NCBI RefSeq assembly: GCF_029962835.1
Contig: NC_080578.1
Coordinates: forward strand, 101,783,759 to 101,847,758
Source: Magnolia sinica
Lineage: Eukaryota > Streptophyta > Magnoliopsida > Magnoliales > Magnoliaceae
Length of the DNA stretch: 64,000 bases
Reading direction: 5' to 3'
Made by a program: the position numbers and the translations under genes
Notes under the pieces: model-generated
Told to the model about the DNA's origin: nothing
Seen by the model: only the letters and a program-made list of their open reading frames with translations
Databases searched by the model: none
Shown: in pieces, positions 1-10,816 of the stretch
How the letters are laid out: each line of letters begins with the position of its first letter
Position numbering within the stretch: the first letter of the stretch is position 1

Positions 1-16
1 TAAATGGTAAATGCTA

Positions 17-560
17 CTATATACATGGATCTATTTGCCATTGTGGCATTTGATCACCACCACCATTGTCATCATCACTGTTATCATCCAAGTCATCTTC
101 TTCTTCCACATACTCTTCTTCTTCTTCTGCTTCTTCATCATCCGTTTGTATTAATACTTCATCAACATATAACAGTGGATCTTCATCATCTCCTCCTCCT
201 ATCTCCTCAATCTCTTTCGCGGGTTGATTGCTACCACTCGGCCCCCTAACCTTCGCCTTCGTGTGGAAGTAAAAGTACTTTCTCCAGATGTCGATCTGTA
301 TGCTTTATCTTCAACTTGCGCTCATGTCAGGTCCTCCCCAGCAAATACGGGGTCATTCGTCTCTACGTGCCACTCGTTATCTCAATCCAACTTATCTAAG
401 CAGATAGGGTCAAAGAAACCATGCTTTTCTTTCCTAGTTTGGGATCGTTCTCACAATGTAAAGCACCAATCAACCACCCAATTATACTTCTCTAAAAGAA
501 TGCCTACCCTTGTTTGGGCCGATCACAATATCTGCAGCTTTAGATGCAAAATTGCCTAGA
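17..560 (-). pseudogene. C-terminus of a hAT-family transposase, degenerate
   Basis: Read on the minus strand, about 420 down to 300 gives HGFFDPICLDKLD, a stop, DNEWHVETNDPVFAGEDLT, a stop, AQVED. This matches the end of plant DUF659/hAT-C transposases (DPI.LD.IDW.NEW, then DPVF.GEDLTW..V). Both stops sit where family members have Trp. Further 5' a weaker HTK..R..L..LV..I.VR segment resembles the hAT dimerisation region. After a frameshift a very acidic tail follows (D/E runs, positions 250-20), ending DPCI and TAG at 17-19. The N-terminal BED finger and catalytic region are not seen nearby, so this is a fragment. It probably lies inside an intron of the SAC9-like gene, whose last exon is downstream on the other strand. 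Family is inferred from motifs; confidence is moderate. Confidence 0.6.
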
Positions 561-1737
561 GTAAACTTACCAATCATGTTGTTTACAATCATGTTTTAGC
601 TTCTTTGATTGGTTAATCATCCATCATATAAGCATACTCGTAACTCAAAAAGGATTTTAGTGAATGCAAGCTTGGTAATTGACTCGAACATTGTTGTTTA
701 GCCCCTTGAGCTTCAAATAACACTGAACTGCTCGTTTATAATGTGAAACGTAACATCACTTTCAAGTAATGTGTATTTCGGGAGGTTTTTGCGTGTTGGG
801 ATAGAATGTTTATTTGGTTAGCCTGAGAAGTAACACCTTCCTACGCATAATGATCTTTTTCATCTCCCATGTGTGTATTAGCCCAGCCCATCTACACAGC
901 AGCTCACTTGCCAACCAGGCATGTATATGCAAGATTTGAGTTGTCCTTGTGGATGCCCTTAGCCCAAATATCAGAACTGTCCACTCATCATGTGGGCCAC
1001 ATTTTAGGAAACAAATGTTGGCTAATGAACTGCTAGCTGTCCATTTGTTTTGATATACACTGTGACCCACCTGATGAGGGGATCACTGGTTTTGGGCCAA
1101 GTTATCTACATGTAGGTGGGGCCATGATTTTAAGTAGCAGTTTCCTTGTGTGACATGCCGTCGGACTGGAACCAGAACAACTCGCCCCATATTGGTCGGT
1201 TTCGGTCCCATTTCAATTTGGTGACTCATTTTATTTTGGACTGAAATCTGACTTGGATGAAAGTGAGTCATATCAGATGATTTTTTTAAAACCACATCTG
1301 GGACCCACCTGATGGGGGTTTTATCATAGGCATCGGAATGGTACGTGTTGGATTGCAAATGGGCTGTGGTTACACACTCACACACGTAGGATTACACAAC
1401 CTCCCTTCTTCCAAGGGGCCATTTGTAAGAGAGTAGTAGTTTGGGCTATGATAAACAATTCCTAACAAATCTGTCAACAAAATGCCTAGAAGATTATTCA
1501 AAAGCAACCAGTATTTCTTATGGCTCTTTTCCTATTCATTTGCTTGTGTGCTTGTTCTTCCACATCATAGAGAGATTTAGCTACTTCTGGGCATTTTCAT
1601 TTCTCAATCACTTGTGCTTGTGCTTGAGAATTCGAAGTACAAAGGACCTATGTTTACCGTTTTTAACATAATATCTAGTTACACAATTATTTTGATGGCA
1701 TCTTATTGATGAAACTCTGGTGTTTAATTCATTACAG
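561..1737. other. Non-coding stretch, probably last intron of the SAC9-like gene
   Basis: No convincing coding sequence. Short modules such as 'gacccacctgatg' near 1070 and 1310 belong to the dispersed repeats seen elsewhere in the window. The stretch ends in a pyrimidine-rich tract and 'attacag', a good 3' splice acceptor. Confidence 0.5.
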
Positions 1738-2019
1738 GAATCCAACAATGTGGTAACAGTTGGGGAGTATCGGTTGCCGGAAGTGCGAGCAGGAACACCT
1801 CTCTACTTTGATTTTCCGAGACCGATTCAGGCTCGTCGTGTCAGTTTCAAACTGCTTGGAGATTTGACTGCCTTTGCAGATGATCCAACGGAGCAGGATG
1901 ACTCGGATTTCAGAACTGTCCAACTGGCAATGGGGCTGTCTCTGTCCAATAAAATCAAGTTGTATTACTATGCCGATCCCTATGAGCTTGGGAAATGGGC
2001 CAGCCTCTCCGCAGTGTGA
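1738..2019 (+). CDS. SAC9: SAC9-type phosphoinositide phosphatase, terminal exon
   Basis: The exon opens after 'attacag' and encodes ESNNVVTVGEYRLPEVRAG, then YFDFPRPIQARRVSFKLLGD, an acidic DDPTEQDDSDF segment, and ends KLYYYADPYELGKWASLSAV with a TGA. I recognise this as the C-terminus of plant SAC9, a large protein with an N-terminal SAC phosphatase domain and a WW domain that limits PtdIns(4,5)P2 in Arabidopsis. The catalytic CX5R motif is encoded upstream and is not in the window. The frame is intact, without stops or frameshifts, and codon use differs from the transposon debris around it, so the gene is probably functional. I did not find the penultimate exon within 1-1737, which implies a long intron. 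A signal-like T/G-rich 'ttgttgtttgtattgtatg' follows the stop. Confidence 0.85.
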   Translation, partial: ESNNVVTVGEYRLPEVRAGTPLYFDFPRPIQARRVSFKLLGDLTAFADDPTEQDDSDFRTVQLAMGLSLSNKIKLYYYADPYELGKWASLSAV

Positions 2020-2266
2020 TATTTGTTGTTTGTATTGTATGCATGAAATGAACAAATGAAGGAAAGGGGTTTGCGCTTGGTGATCATTAATGTGTGTTAG
2101 GCTGTAAAAATGATGGATCTCATTCCTATTTTTTCAGTGTATCAAATGGTAATTCATCCATTTATGATTGTTACCGATGTTTTGTATGTACGGAAAGGAA
2201 GAGACTGGTCCCTTTCACCATTCAGTGTGAATTTGACATGCTAAGTGGTCCCTTCTCCGAAATTTG

Positions 2267-2301
<35 letters not shown>

Positions 2302-2500
2302 TCTTACATTCTAGTAATGTGCAGTGCATGTAAAGATCAGACTTTCAAAAGTAGGTTATGAAATGGAAGTTCTTTGGCCTTCATTACCAATTTCTTGAAT
2401 TCTGAATCGATATTGCTTATTCAATACGTGTAGTTAATATCACAGAAGAAGCAACTAAAGAGTAAGAGATGAAAGAGAAAGCCTGAGGAGAGACATTTCA
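2020..2500 (+). other. SAC9-like 3' UTR and downstream flank
   Basis: No open frame of substance. The first 100-300 bases are the likely 3' UTR. No canonical AATAAA is seen directly after the stop; U/G-rich far-upstream-type elements are present. The cleavage site cannot be fixed from sequence. Confidence 0.4.
2268..2301. repeat. (GAT)n microsatellite
   Basis: About eleven uninterrupted GAT units, in the probable 3' UTR or flank of the SAC9-like gene. Confidence 0.95.
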
Positions 2501-2506
2501 GTGGGT

Positions 2507-2588
2507 ATGCTTATAGGTTGAGGGGGACTGAAATCTATTAGTTGAGGATGCTTATAGGTTGAGGGGGACTGAAACCTATTAGTGGAGG
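2507..2588. repeat. 41-bp tandem duplication
   Basis: Two copies of a 41-bp unit starting 'atgcttataggttgaggggg'. They differ at only a few positions (for example aaatct/aaacct, gttgagg/gtggagg), so the duplication is fairly recent. Confidence 0.9.
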
Positions 2589-2589
2589 A

Positions 2590-3004
2590 TGTTTGGGGTC
2601 AATCCCATTACCCTGTGTAGCTGATGGCACTCTGAGCGTGACTTGTTTTGGACTAGGCAACACTTGACAAGTCATTTCGCCAAGTTTAAAAGTACCATGT
2701 TGTGTGTGACATTCAAACCCACAACGTCAACATGAGAAACCTTCTACCATCGGGCCATACAATTCATTGTGTTCTTATATTAACATTGTTTTTGTCATAC
2801 TATATTAAATATCCATCATTGCTCAAATAATCTTATTAATTTAATTATTAAATATTGAGTTGAGTTGAGTCTTCAGGTCAACCCGACCTGGCTGGACATC
2901 TGAGTCGAGTCAATGTTTTTGGGTTTTCGAACTATGCCTTGACTACAAGGGAGGAATATGCAAACCCATCATTTTTACTTCTCCGGGAATTGATATGTAT
3001 GAGA
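2590..3004. other. Intergenic, no gene seen
   Basis: AT-rich with a 'gagttgagttgagtc..gtcaacccgacctgg' segment of the kind found at the ends of hAT-type repeats. No coding signal. Confidence 0.4.
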
Positions 3005-3297
3005 CATGCTCATACACGTCAGAGGCCCACAATTCGAACGGTCCATGTGATGCGGCACCCCATAAAATCCCTAGGGCCCAACTTTCACCCTGATCCAAAA
3101 TTCTGGTGGGCAGTAGAAAAGAGAGGCAAACTGAGGGAGAAACTGTTTCCTTTTGCCATGGCCCACCAAAGTTTGGTAAAAGTTGGGTCCTGTGGTTTTA
3201 AGGGAGTGTTGCATCTCATGGACTGTTCAGATTTTGGGCTCATATCACGTAAGATGATTTCTCAAAAAGTTCTCAAGAACTGGTGCACAGGTGAGCA
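3005..3297. mobile_element. Foldback MITE-like element, family 2, copy 1
   Basis: The left part ('catgctcatacacgt..cggtccatgtgatgcggcac') and right part ('catctcatggactgttcagattttgg..gcacaggtgagcatt') are imperfect inverted repeats. The centre holds 'ccaaaattctggtgggcagt' and its inverted counterpart 'ggcccaccaaagtttggtaa'. A second, diverged copy lies in the opposite orientation at 35370-35707. No coding capacity. The shared sequence and symmetric arms support a small non-autonomous element; the superfamily is unknown because no target duplication is clear. Confidence 0.7.
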
Positions 3298-4615
3298 TTG
3301 GCCTGACATCTATACCCTTGCAGGTGGATGGATAAACCTTTTCTTTTGTAGCTTTGTGTAGCACAACTTTGCACTACAATATCATTGAAACTAGGAGCAT
3401 GGACTAAATAAGGGCATCATACAGTCTCTCTCACAAAATTTCATTGACTTGGTTGTGTTACAGTCACGCATAGGTTGGTGGTGTGTCTTCCTTCTCTACA
3501 TTTGTACTTTATTAACTTTTCCTCTTTCCAAATTTACATGGTATTAGGGCATGAAATCCATATTCTCTTTGTAAGGTATCTCTCCTCTTCTTCACTCTTA
3601 CTTATTTTTGAGGAGCTCTCATATTTTGTTCATTTTCCACAATCTATACTTCTGAAATGCAAGTGTGTATCATTGAAGCCTTTTGCCTACCTTCGCTTAC
3701 ATTTTTCCTCTTCAAAAATCATTTTGTTCTCCTTGTCTAAAAGTCGTAAATCTGGAGATCTTTTATTTCTGTCCCATTCTACAATTTTATTCTTTTCTTC
3801 ACCTAAACCTATTGGATTCTTTTCATGCTAAATGCTTTCTGAACTTCATTCCTCAAAATTCAACCACCTTCTTCCTTCTGCCCCAAGTATTATGTGTTCT
3901 GCTTATTATCCACCTGTTGGACCTCTTTTCTACTTATTATCCACCTGTTGTCTTCACCCAAGTATTATGTGTTCTTTGTGAGATATTGGACTGTTTTTCA
4001 TATTTTCCAAATATAGAAGTTTTGAAGTAGTTTTGTATGCCAATATTGAAACAAAAGAGGACATTTGAAGACAATGGTTCTCTTGTCCATGAGCGTCCTT
4101 GAAGATATTGAAACTTTTTTTTTTTTTTTTGTAATGTCGTAACGTGGGAGAGCATTCAACAAAAGCTGGCCTCTTATCCATGAGCGTCTTGATATATTTC
4201 ATGTCAAAATTGCAAGAAAAGGAGCACTCAGTGAGGAATTGATTTCATGTTTATAGGCCTGTTCAAAATCTCATGATTCATGATTTCTCACCCAACAGTT
4301 TCCAAAGGAAACCAGATCAAACCAAGTATTAGTTAAGAATAAAAGTATTCAACTACCCCTAACATGCATCAAAAAGAAAAGAAAAGGAAACTAGTTTGGT
4401 TTGCAAATAGGAAATTCGCTGGAATGTGGTAGTAGTGTTTCAGCTTTTTTGCAAGGTTTCTAACAAAACAATTTTCCCCATACACAGATAATAAATCATT
4501 TCCGCTTTCCACAGGTTCTTCAACCATTGGAACCACTAGAACAGGTCCATCCCCTGGTATTACCCTGCTTTCATGCTTTTCCCACACCCGAACGGCTGAA
4601 CATGCCTATAAATAA
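3298..4615. other. Intergenic, no gene seen
   Basis: T-rich on the plus strand, with open frames that are low-complexity Phe/Ser/Leu runs and no recognisable domain. A short repeated phrase, 'tccatgagcgtc', occurs at about 4087 and 4179 around a poly(T) tract. Confidence 0.4.
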
Positions 4616-5287
4616 GCTCGTTTGGGAGCTTGTAAATGGAGGTAAATGGAATTGGGAGTAAATGGCTTACTTCATTTGAAATCCAATATTCTTTTTAGAT
4701 GGGAGTAAACGGGTTGAATTGGAATGCATCGGAAATTTTCAATATATTCATAAGAACATTTGTGATATTCGAAATTAGTTTTAATATCCTAAATTAGTAT
4801 ACATAGGTAGTATTTAATAAAATAATTATAATATGCCCATTGAAATATATAGTTTTACCAAAAATAAGAAATTTCAAGCCTCAGATGGGCCACAAATGTA
4901 AGGATCACAAACAAGCAAGTTGCAATTTTTTTTTTTTTTTAAATTATTTATAATTTTCCATTTAGATGGCCAACCTTTGGATGGTTTGAACCATTATATT
5001 GGTGTGATTATAGTGACGTAGCCAGTAATTGCAATGTTTGGGAGTATCATCAGTATGCTATGTGTATGGCGGACGTGTGCATAGCAACACCTTTGTTTAC
5101 TTGTGCGATTTTCGAAGGAAGCTCAAAAAAGCATTTCACCCTGTTTATTTCCAAATCCTCTCTCATAGAAAGTATTTCATTAATAGGCCCATTTACTCTC
5201 ATTTCATTTCATTTTCATACATTTACTCCAGTACAAACATACCTCAAATACCATTTACCTCCATTTACTTCCATCCAAACAATACCT
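4616..5287. mobile_element. Inverted-repeat MITE-like element, family 3
   Basis: The left end 'tttgggagcttgtaaatgga' followed by 'ggtaaatgg' is mirrored at the right by 'ccatttacctccatttactt' then 'ccatccaaacaatacctta'. Both arms carry several spaced copies of the 'gtaaatgg' motif. The interior is AT-rich and non-coding. The ends beginning near TTTGG and the length of about 0.67 kb fit a non-autonomous DNA transposon. The target duplication cannot be called with confidence, though TAA/TTA trinucleotides adjoin both ends. Confidence 0.6.
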
Positions 5288-5740
5288 TAGTTATTTTTTG
5301 CCTTATTTGTTCTATAGTTTATTTTCCTTACTAAGAAGGTTGTTGCATTTGATTATTCCTTTGCCAAGTGCATTTGGTTGTGTTTGGTAATCTTGAATTC
5401 TTAAACTAATGCTTGTCAAAGAAGCAAACTTCTCTTAAAAATAATTGAATTGCCATTCATCAATGATACAATTAGCCCAAATGGGGCTTTTCTTCAATCC
5501 TCACTCAGGTGGCCCACTTGGATACCAATATAATTAGTATAAGAAGTCCCATCCATGAAGGTAATTCATAACATAGTTCTAAAACTCAGTGACTCAATTC
5601 AGACCTGGTCAAACTCATTGAGCTAGCTTGTTAACTCACTTGAACGGGTCAGGCGTAGATGTTTGAACTCATGACATCGAGTTGGTAAGCCAACACCAAC
5701 TACCAACTTATCTCTCGTTATACTCCAAACTTGGATATTC

Positions 5741-5783
<43 letters not shown>

Positions 5784-7411
5784 TTACTTGGATATTCTTT
5801 ATGACTGTACTAAACAAAGAGCCTTTTTAAGCCCACGCGTGTACATGATAGCTACTATATACGCCACCACATATGCCAGAGTGTCACACAGGTGCAATAT
5901 CCTCACCATCAATCCAGAGGGTATCATTATTATATTCCCGGTCTGAAGAATCAGGCCGGTCAACAAGTCGGGTGGGCCACAAATAATTGAACAAATGTGG
6001 TGGCATGTGCATCAACTGACTTGTTTGCACCTAATGCATGGCAAATCTCCTACATAAATATTGGAGATTTTTTATTTTATTTTATTTTTTATTTTTTTTA
6101 TAACAAATAACTACCAAAATAATGTATATTTGTAAATATTCACACTATTAATTTTTGAATGTTGCAAATACACATACATTCGGCTACCTTTTTCCAACTA
6201 TTGTTAACTTTTTGATATGTATTGAAAAATGATGAAACTACATCTTAAAACCTCTCTTTTCCCATCAAAAGAAAAATAATTAAAATTATTTTGTGGCATG
6301 TTTTATATGGAGGAAAATTAAAGGTGTTTATGTTCTTCACATGGAGGAGAATTTTATTATTTCTTTAATATGAGCATTTTAGTCATTTTCTAATGGTTGC
6401 TGATGGAAGTTATGAAAAATTAGCAGAATGTAGGTATTTACAATAACAAAGAATTAACAATGTGATTATTTGCAAACAATATATTTTATGTGAATATTTG
6501 CAAGTCAATATTTTATTATTAATTTGACAATATTCAAAACCCCTTAAATATTATTTAATTATTAAATCTCAAAAGAGTCAAGTAAAGACTATCAAGTCTT
6601 CGAATCAATCCAACCTAGTAAGATTTCAAGGTTAATGAAGTTTCCAAGTTTTTAAACTATGATTTGTAGCATTTTACCTCTAGACATGTTTTGATAAAAC
6701 TTGATGGCACTTCTATTTGTATTACTTAACATTGCGGTTCTACACATTCTTTTAAAAAATTTACTAGACTGGTATAATGAGGTGCACTCATATGTGTTGT
6801 GGTGCTAACATCAATTGTGGATCCAATCCACCCGACCCATTAGATGGGACCTTTGATGCTAGACCATGGGTCCACAAATCAGTCCGAATGTAAACTCCGG
6901 TGAGCTGCACCACAAGGAATGATTGGAACGAGATGCCCAACCAATAAAACCTTTCACACTATTTCCAGAGGCCATTGTGAAAATTTTATTATTATTATTT
7001 TTTTTCTCACACATACTTATGTCCACACATCACATGAGTACTTGAATTTATGACTTCAGTCCATGATAAAACGCATTACGTCGTCTACCACAGGGCCAAA
7101 ACTAGATGGTATTCAATCCGGTCATCAGCCACAACCCATTAAAATTAACAAAGCCATTTCAAAACCAATTTAAAGGTCCTGGGCATGATTTTGCAGTGTT
7201 TCCTGTGTTGTGACCCACCTAACTCTTGGATCATCTCAACCTTTGGTTTTTGCAGTGAGCATGAGGGGGCAGAATACGATTGATGGATGCATAGTTTATG
7301 TGGGCCCCACAACGGACAGTACCAGCACAAGTTTGCTCGTACCAGTACCTTATGATCTCAGCTTAGTATAATAAAGACGGCAGAAGAGAAGCTCTAGAAC
7401 GCATACGATTT
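5288..7411. other. Intergenic, no gene seen
   Basis: AT-rich; no coding evidence on either strand. It contains the TTA microsatellite listed separately, and at about 6780-6920 'gtgctaacatcaattgtgg..gtccacaaatcagtcc' segments that resemble the dispersed non-coding repeats. Confidence 0.4.
5748..5783. repeat. (TTA)n microsatellite
   Basis: About twelve TTA units, uninterrupted. Confidence 0.95.
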
Positions 7412-7853
7412 GCCTGTAACCGGGGTTACTGGTCTCCCATGTAACCCAAAGCTCTGTTGGGCCATCACAATGTTTGTGTTATATCTACTCCATCCATCCG
7501 TTTCATCAGCTCATTCTAGGACATAAGATCAAACATGAAGGAGATCCAAAACTCAAGTGAGCCATACGAGGATTGAACGCCCACTGTAGAGATCTTAGTG
7601 GGGTCATAGAAGTTTTGGATCAGGGTTGGATGGCATCTAAATATCACGGTGGGCCCTACGAAGGTTTCAACCATGGACGACTCCATCCCCACTGTTTCAA
7701 GCGGTACAGCCCACATCAGTTTTGGATTTCTCTCGTGTTTGGGCTGTCCTAAAACAACATATATAGATAGAGTGAGTGGATACAACACAAACATCACAGT
7801 GGGCCCTACAGAGCTTTGGGTCAACAAGAGCCTTGTAACCTTAGGTTACAGGC
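7412..7853. mobile_element. Foldback element, family 1 (variant), copy a
   Basis: The left end 'gcctgtaaccggggttac' and right end 'gtaaccttaggttacaggc' are inverted. Symmetry continues inward through 'acccaaagctctgttgggcc' against 'gggccctacagagctttggg', and through further arms. It is about 440 bp and non-coding. The internal modules ('ccatccgtttcatcagctca', 'ggcatctaaatatcacggtg') relate it to the family-1 copies near 23.8, 32-34 and 53.6 kb. The right flank runs straight into a GA microsatellite, so no target duplication can be read. Confidence 0.7.
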
Positions 7854-7855
7854 AC

Positions 7856-7856
<1 letters not shown>

Positions 7857-7911
<55 letters not shown>
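7857..7911. repeat. (GA)n microsatellite
   Basis: About 27 uninterrupted GA units abutting the right end of a foldback element. Confidence 0.97.
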
Positions 7912-7913
<2 letters not shown>

Positions 7914-8514
7914 ACTGATTACAATCAAAGCTCCTGATATGTCTTTATAATGCTGGTGAAGCCATGTCTTGAAGAAGTCCAAAGCAAATGTATACAAAAC
8001 TATCTACCATGGAAGTTGAATACATTACTGGGCAAGATCTTTCATTTTGATCCAACCATGGTGATTCCATTAAGAAGCTCTTAAAATTATTTTCGTGACA
8101 ATTACATCATTGTTTCGTTGATCCAATATGACTACTATAATTCTAATTTAAAGCACATTCAACTTCAATACCACCATGTTAGGAAAAAAGGTTCATGAAA
8201 CTAAGGTGAAAGTCAGAAGATAATCCTTGGTTACTTGACCAGCTCTTCAGAAAAAAATATGAAAAGGTGGGCATGCAAGAATTGCTACTGATCTTCAATG
8301 AGAGAGAGCAATGTATAAATAAACTTGTTGGAGATACAATCTAATTAAAAGTTAATTACAATCTTTCATATTCTAACTAGGATGATCCTAATCTATAATG
8401 AAATAGTTACAAGTATATACTGAATAGGTTAACACAAAAAAAGAAAAGAAAAAGGTTAACATTACCAGTGTGTTAACATTACCAGTGTATGTCTCTAAAA
8501 CTCCCCTTCAAGTT
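7912..8514 (-). other. Probable copia A 3' LTR region and flank
   Basis: No gene. On the minus strand it follows the purine-rich 'aacttgaaggggag' tract that ends copia A, as a 3' LTR should. AT-rich, with a short direct repeat 'gttaacattaccagtgt' at about 8455 and 8472. LTR ends are not defined. Confidence 0.4.
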
Positions 8515-8940
8515 GGATATCGATTATGTTAATCTTGCCTATAATTAACCAATTGCAGTTGAGGAAGTGGCTTGGTGAACACACTAGCCAACTATTCTCT
8601 ATATTTATTGCGTGGAGTGGCTATTTCTTTGGCAGAAATTCTCTCAAATTAGTGGCAATCGACTTCAAAGTGTTTAATCTTTTCATGGTACATGAGATTC
8701 ATTGATATATGGATGGTTGGTTGCCTGTCTCATCTAATTTTCATAGGCTCATGGAATGAAATTTCTAATTTTTCCACTTCTTTAGCTACATCAATTCAAA
8801 TGGAGTGAACACACTAGCCAACAATCGTTTGCTTTTTGTTCTTTCAGGTGATAAATTTTCACTAACAAAAAGCATAATATTTAAAAGTGTATAACTAATC
8901 ATTAAGATTATTGGCCTGTAAAAGTTCGGCCATGGGAAAA
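8515..8940 (-). pseudogene. Ty1/copia RNase H end (copia A, 3' part)
   Basis: Minus-strand reading gives decayed GYYTF.., LKEQKAND (family: WKSKKQ.VVA), AKEVEKLEISFHEPMKI, then MYHEKIKHFEVDCH, ERISAKEIATPR, LASVFTKPLPQLQL. These match the copia RNase H C-terminus (YHERTKHIE+DCHF+RE ... LADIFTKPL). It is followed by the polypurine tract 'ttgaaggggag'. Several stops and frameshifts are present. The upstream half of the same domain lies at 17981-18200, separated by copia B, so this is one element split by a later insertion. Confidence 0.75.
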
Positions 8941-8954
8941 TCAACTACACACGC

Positions 8955-9179
8955 TGATGGGGCAGTAGAGAGTGCTGTGGTGTCTCATGATCAAATGCAA
9001 TGACGAAGAAAAGAGATGAAATGAAAGGGAAAAAGAGGAGAAAGGCTTTACTTAATGCAAACCCTAGCCTCTCTCCTTATCTCATATTAAGTAAGCCCGT
9101 ATTAAAAAATGCATGTGGGCTATAAGGGCCAGATCCAAAGACCATGACTTATTACAACACCTGAGCATTATTTTCATCA
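8955..9179 (-). repeat. 3' LTR of copia B
   Basis: On the minus strand it begins TGATGAAAAT directly after a purine tract, and resembles the right-hand LTR at 17747-17980 throughout. The pair is strongly diverged, so the element is old. Confidence 0.65.
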
Positions 9180-10470
9180 GTCCCCCTTACATTGGAGTAT
9201 ATTCATCAATCATGCCCAGCTTGCTGCTAATGAATGAACTTTGTACGCTCAGTAACAGCTTGGTGAAGATATCTGCCTACAAGGTTTTGGAAGGAATATG
9301 CTTCGTCACAACTTCTCTAGAGGCAATCTTCTCCCTAAGGAAGTGGCAATACACCTCTATTTATTTTGAACTCTCATGGAACACTTGATTGCTTGCCATA
9401 TGGGATGCAGCTTGATTATTATAAAAGAGTCATTGATCTACCAACAAACATATGAAGCTCTTATATATATAATAGACAGGACTCACAAGAGTTCACTGAT
9501 TGCATAGCCCATGGCCCTATATTCTACTTCTGCACTAGATCTGACAACAACTATTTGCTAATTAACTTTTCCTGTAACCAAGTTGCCTACAACAAATGTA
9601 CACAGTACACTAACGTCTGAAAGTGGACATCTTGTCTATCACTGAACCAGCCCAATCTGAATTTGCATAATATTCAATTTGGAGATGTCTATTAGACTCA
9701 TAGAGAAGTCCTTATTGTGTAGCATTTTTTAAATAGCATAGAATACATAAGATTGCATCCCAATGTTGGATCCATGGTTTATGCATAAATCTACTCACCA
9801 TGCCAGCAATAAATGATATTTTTTAACACACAATCACACTCACACACTTATACCAAAGTGGGTTTTCACCACAATGGGTACTCGAACCCATGACCATGTT
9901 GAAACATCTATGAATTTACCACCAAGGCATGAGTAAGGACCCCAACAATAAACGAGATATATTGAGCCGCATAATAGTCATATAAATTAGCTTGCCAACA
10001 AGCCTGTTTTATCTCTCTAGACTAAAAAAACAGCCCTATTGTCCAACAATTTACTATTTTGGTCCATTGGAATATCACATGGCTTACACCTCATTTGTCA
10101 AGTTTTTACTACAGGTACAAAGCATATTTTCTTTGGGATAGGTTAATCAGAATGGATGATTGGGCGATCCACTATCCCTCTAGAGTTTTGTTTTACACAA
10201 ATCAAGTGATCCACCTAGAACCTAGCTAAATTCCTCCAAAGCTCAAATGAATTTCTCAAACCAAGCCTGGAGAGATTGCTTCAGCCCATAAATAGTCTTC
10301 AATCATTTGCACGCATTTCCTTTCTCATCCTAAACAACAAATTTAGGAGGTTGCTCCATGTATACTTCTTCAATTAAGTCTATATTCAAAAAAGTATTTT
10401 GACATCCAACTAGTATAGGACATGACTTGTAAGCTACAATAGAAATCAAAACTCACACTGAGTTTAGCTT
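9180..10470 (-). pseudogene. copia B RT C-terminal part and RNase H
   Basis: Minus strand, from right to left: VKLNSV, a stop, VLISIVA, then EEVYMEQPPKF (the copia ME.PPGF box), LFMG, stop, SNLSRLGLRN (family: YGLKQSPRAW), then near 9640-9790 RFMHKPWIQHWDAILCILCY and SDWAGS, and 9240-9430 with shifted DNQAA.., VFHESSKYIEVYCHFLREKI, LADIFTKLL. These are the RT YGLKQ region, the linker and the RNase H domain of Ty1/copia. Numerous stops make it non-functional. The N-terminal half of the same RT reading continues at 15062, across the LINE insertion. Confidence 0.75.
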
Positions 10471-10476
10471 AACAAT
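10471..10476. repeat. Left target-site duplication 'aacaat' of the LINE-kinase chimera
   Basis: The same six bases recur at 15056-15061, immediately after the poly(A) run. The interrupted copia B RT reading resumes on each side. Confidence 0.65.
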
Positions 10477-10479
10477 TCA

Positions 10480-10805
10480 GAAAGAATTGGCGGAAATTCG
10501 TTGGCAGGTCCCAGCTCCAATGAATTTATGGCGGCTATTAATCAAGCCAACCTTATGGATGCAGGTATTTCAGGGAATGCCTTCACCTAGTGCAACAACC
10601 GTTCAGGGACTAATAGAAAATGGGCCATACTAGACCGTGCCCTCTGCTCTCCAGCCTGGCTTTAGACATTCCCTTCCTTCAACGTGCAGCATCTGCCGCG
10701 AGTCAACTTCGACCACTCCCCCCTCCTTCTATCATCCCCTTCAACTGCTTCTTTTCCCCTAAGGCTGTTCTGCTTCCAAAGAATGTGGATCATGTGCGCA
10801 TGTAG
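10480..10805 (+). pseudogene. LINE 1 endonuclease domain, C-terminal part
   Basis: Aligns with copies 2 and 3: NEFMAAINQANLMDAGISGN, AFT, stop, CNN, then AILDRALCSPAW and FDHSPLL (the SDH box of APE-type endonucleases, here with F for S). The stop at 10588-10590 replaces the Trp of FTWSNN. The metal-binding N-terminal residues are absent because of the truncation. Confidence 0.8.
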
Positions 10806-10816
10806 GTTTCCAAGAA

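Noticed and set aside
224-559. Plus-strand 111-codon open frame over the hAT C-terminal region
   Set aside because: It is the antisense of the recognisable hAT tail (DPICLDKLD..DNEW..DPVF.GEDLT) and has no family resemblance of its own.
2939-3361. 140-codon open frame
   Set aside because: It runs through the inverted-repeat family-2 element; the composition follows the repeat, not a protein.
3475-4030. Two overlapping Phe/Leu/Ser-rich open frames
   Set aside because: Low-complexity reading of T-rich DNA with no start context, domain or partner exon.
7649-7918. Open frame ending in an Arg-Glu repeat
   Set aside because: It is translation of a foldback element followed by the GA microsatellite.
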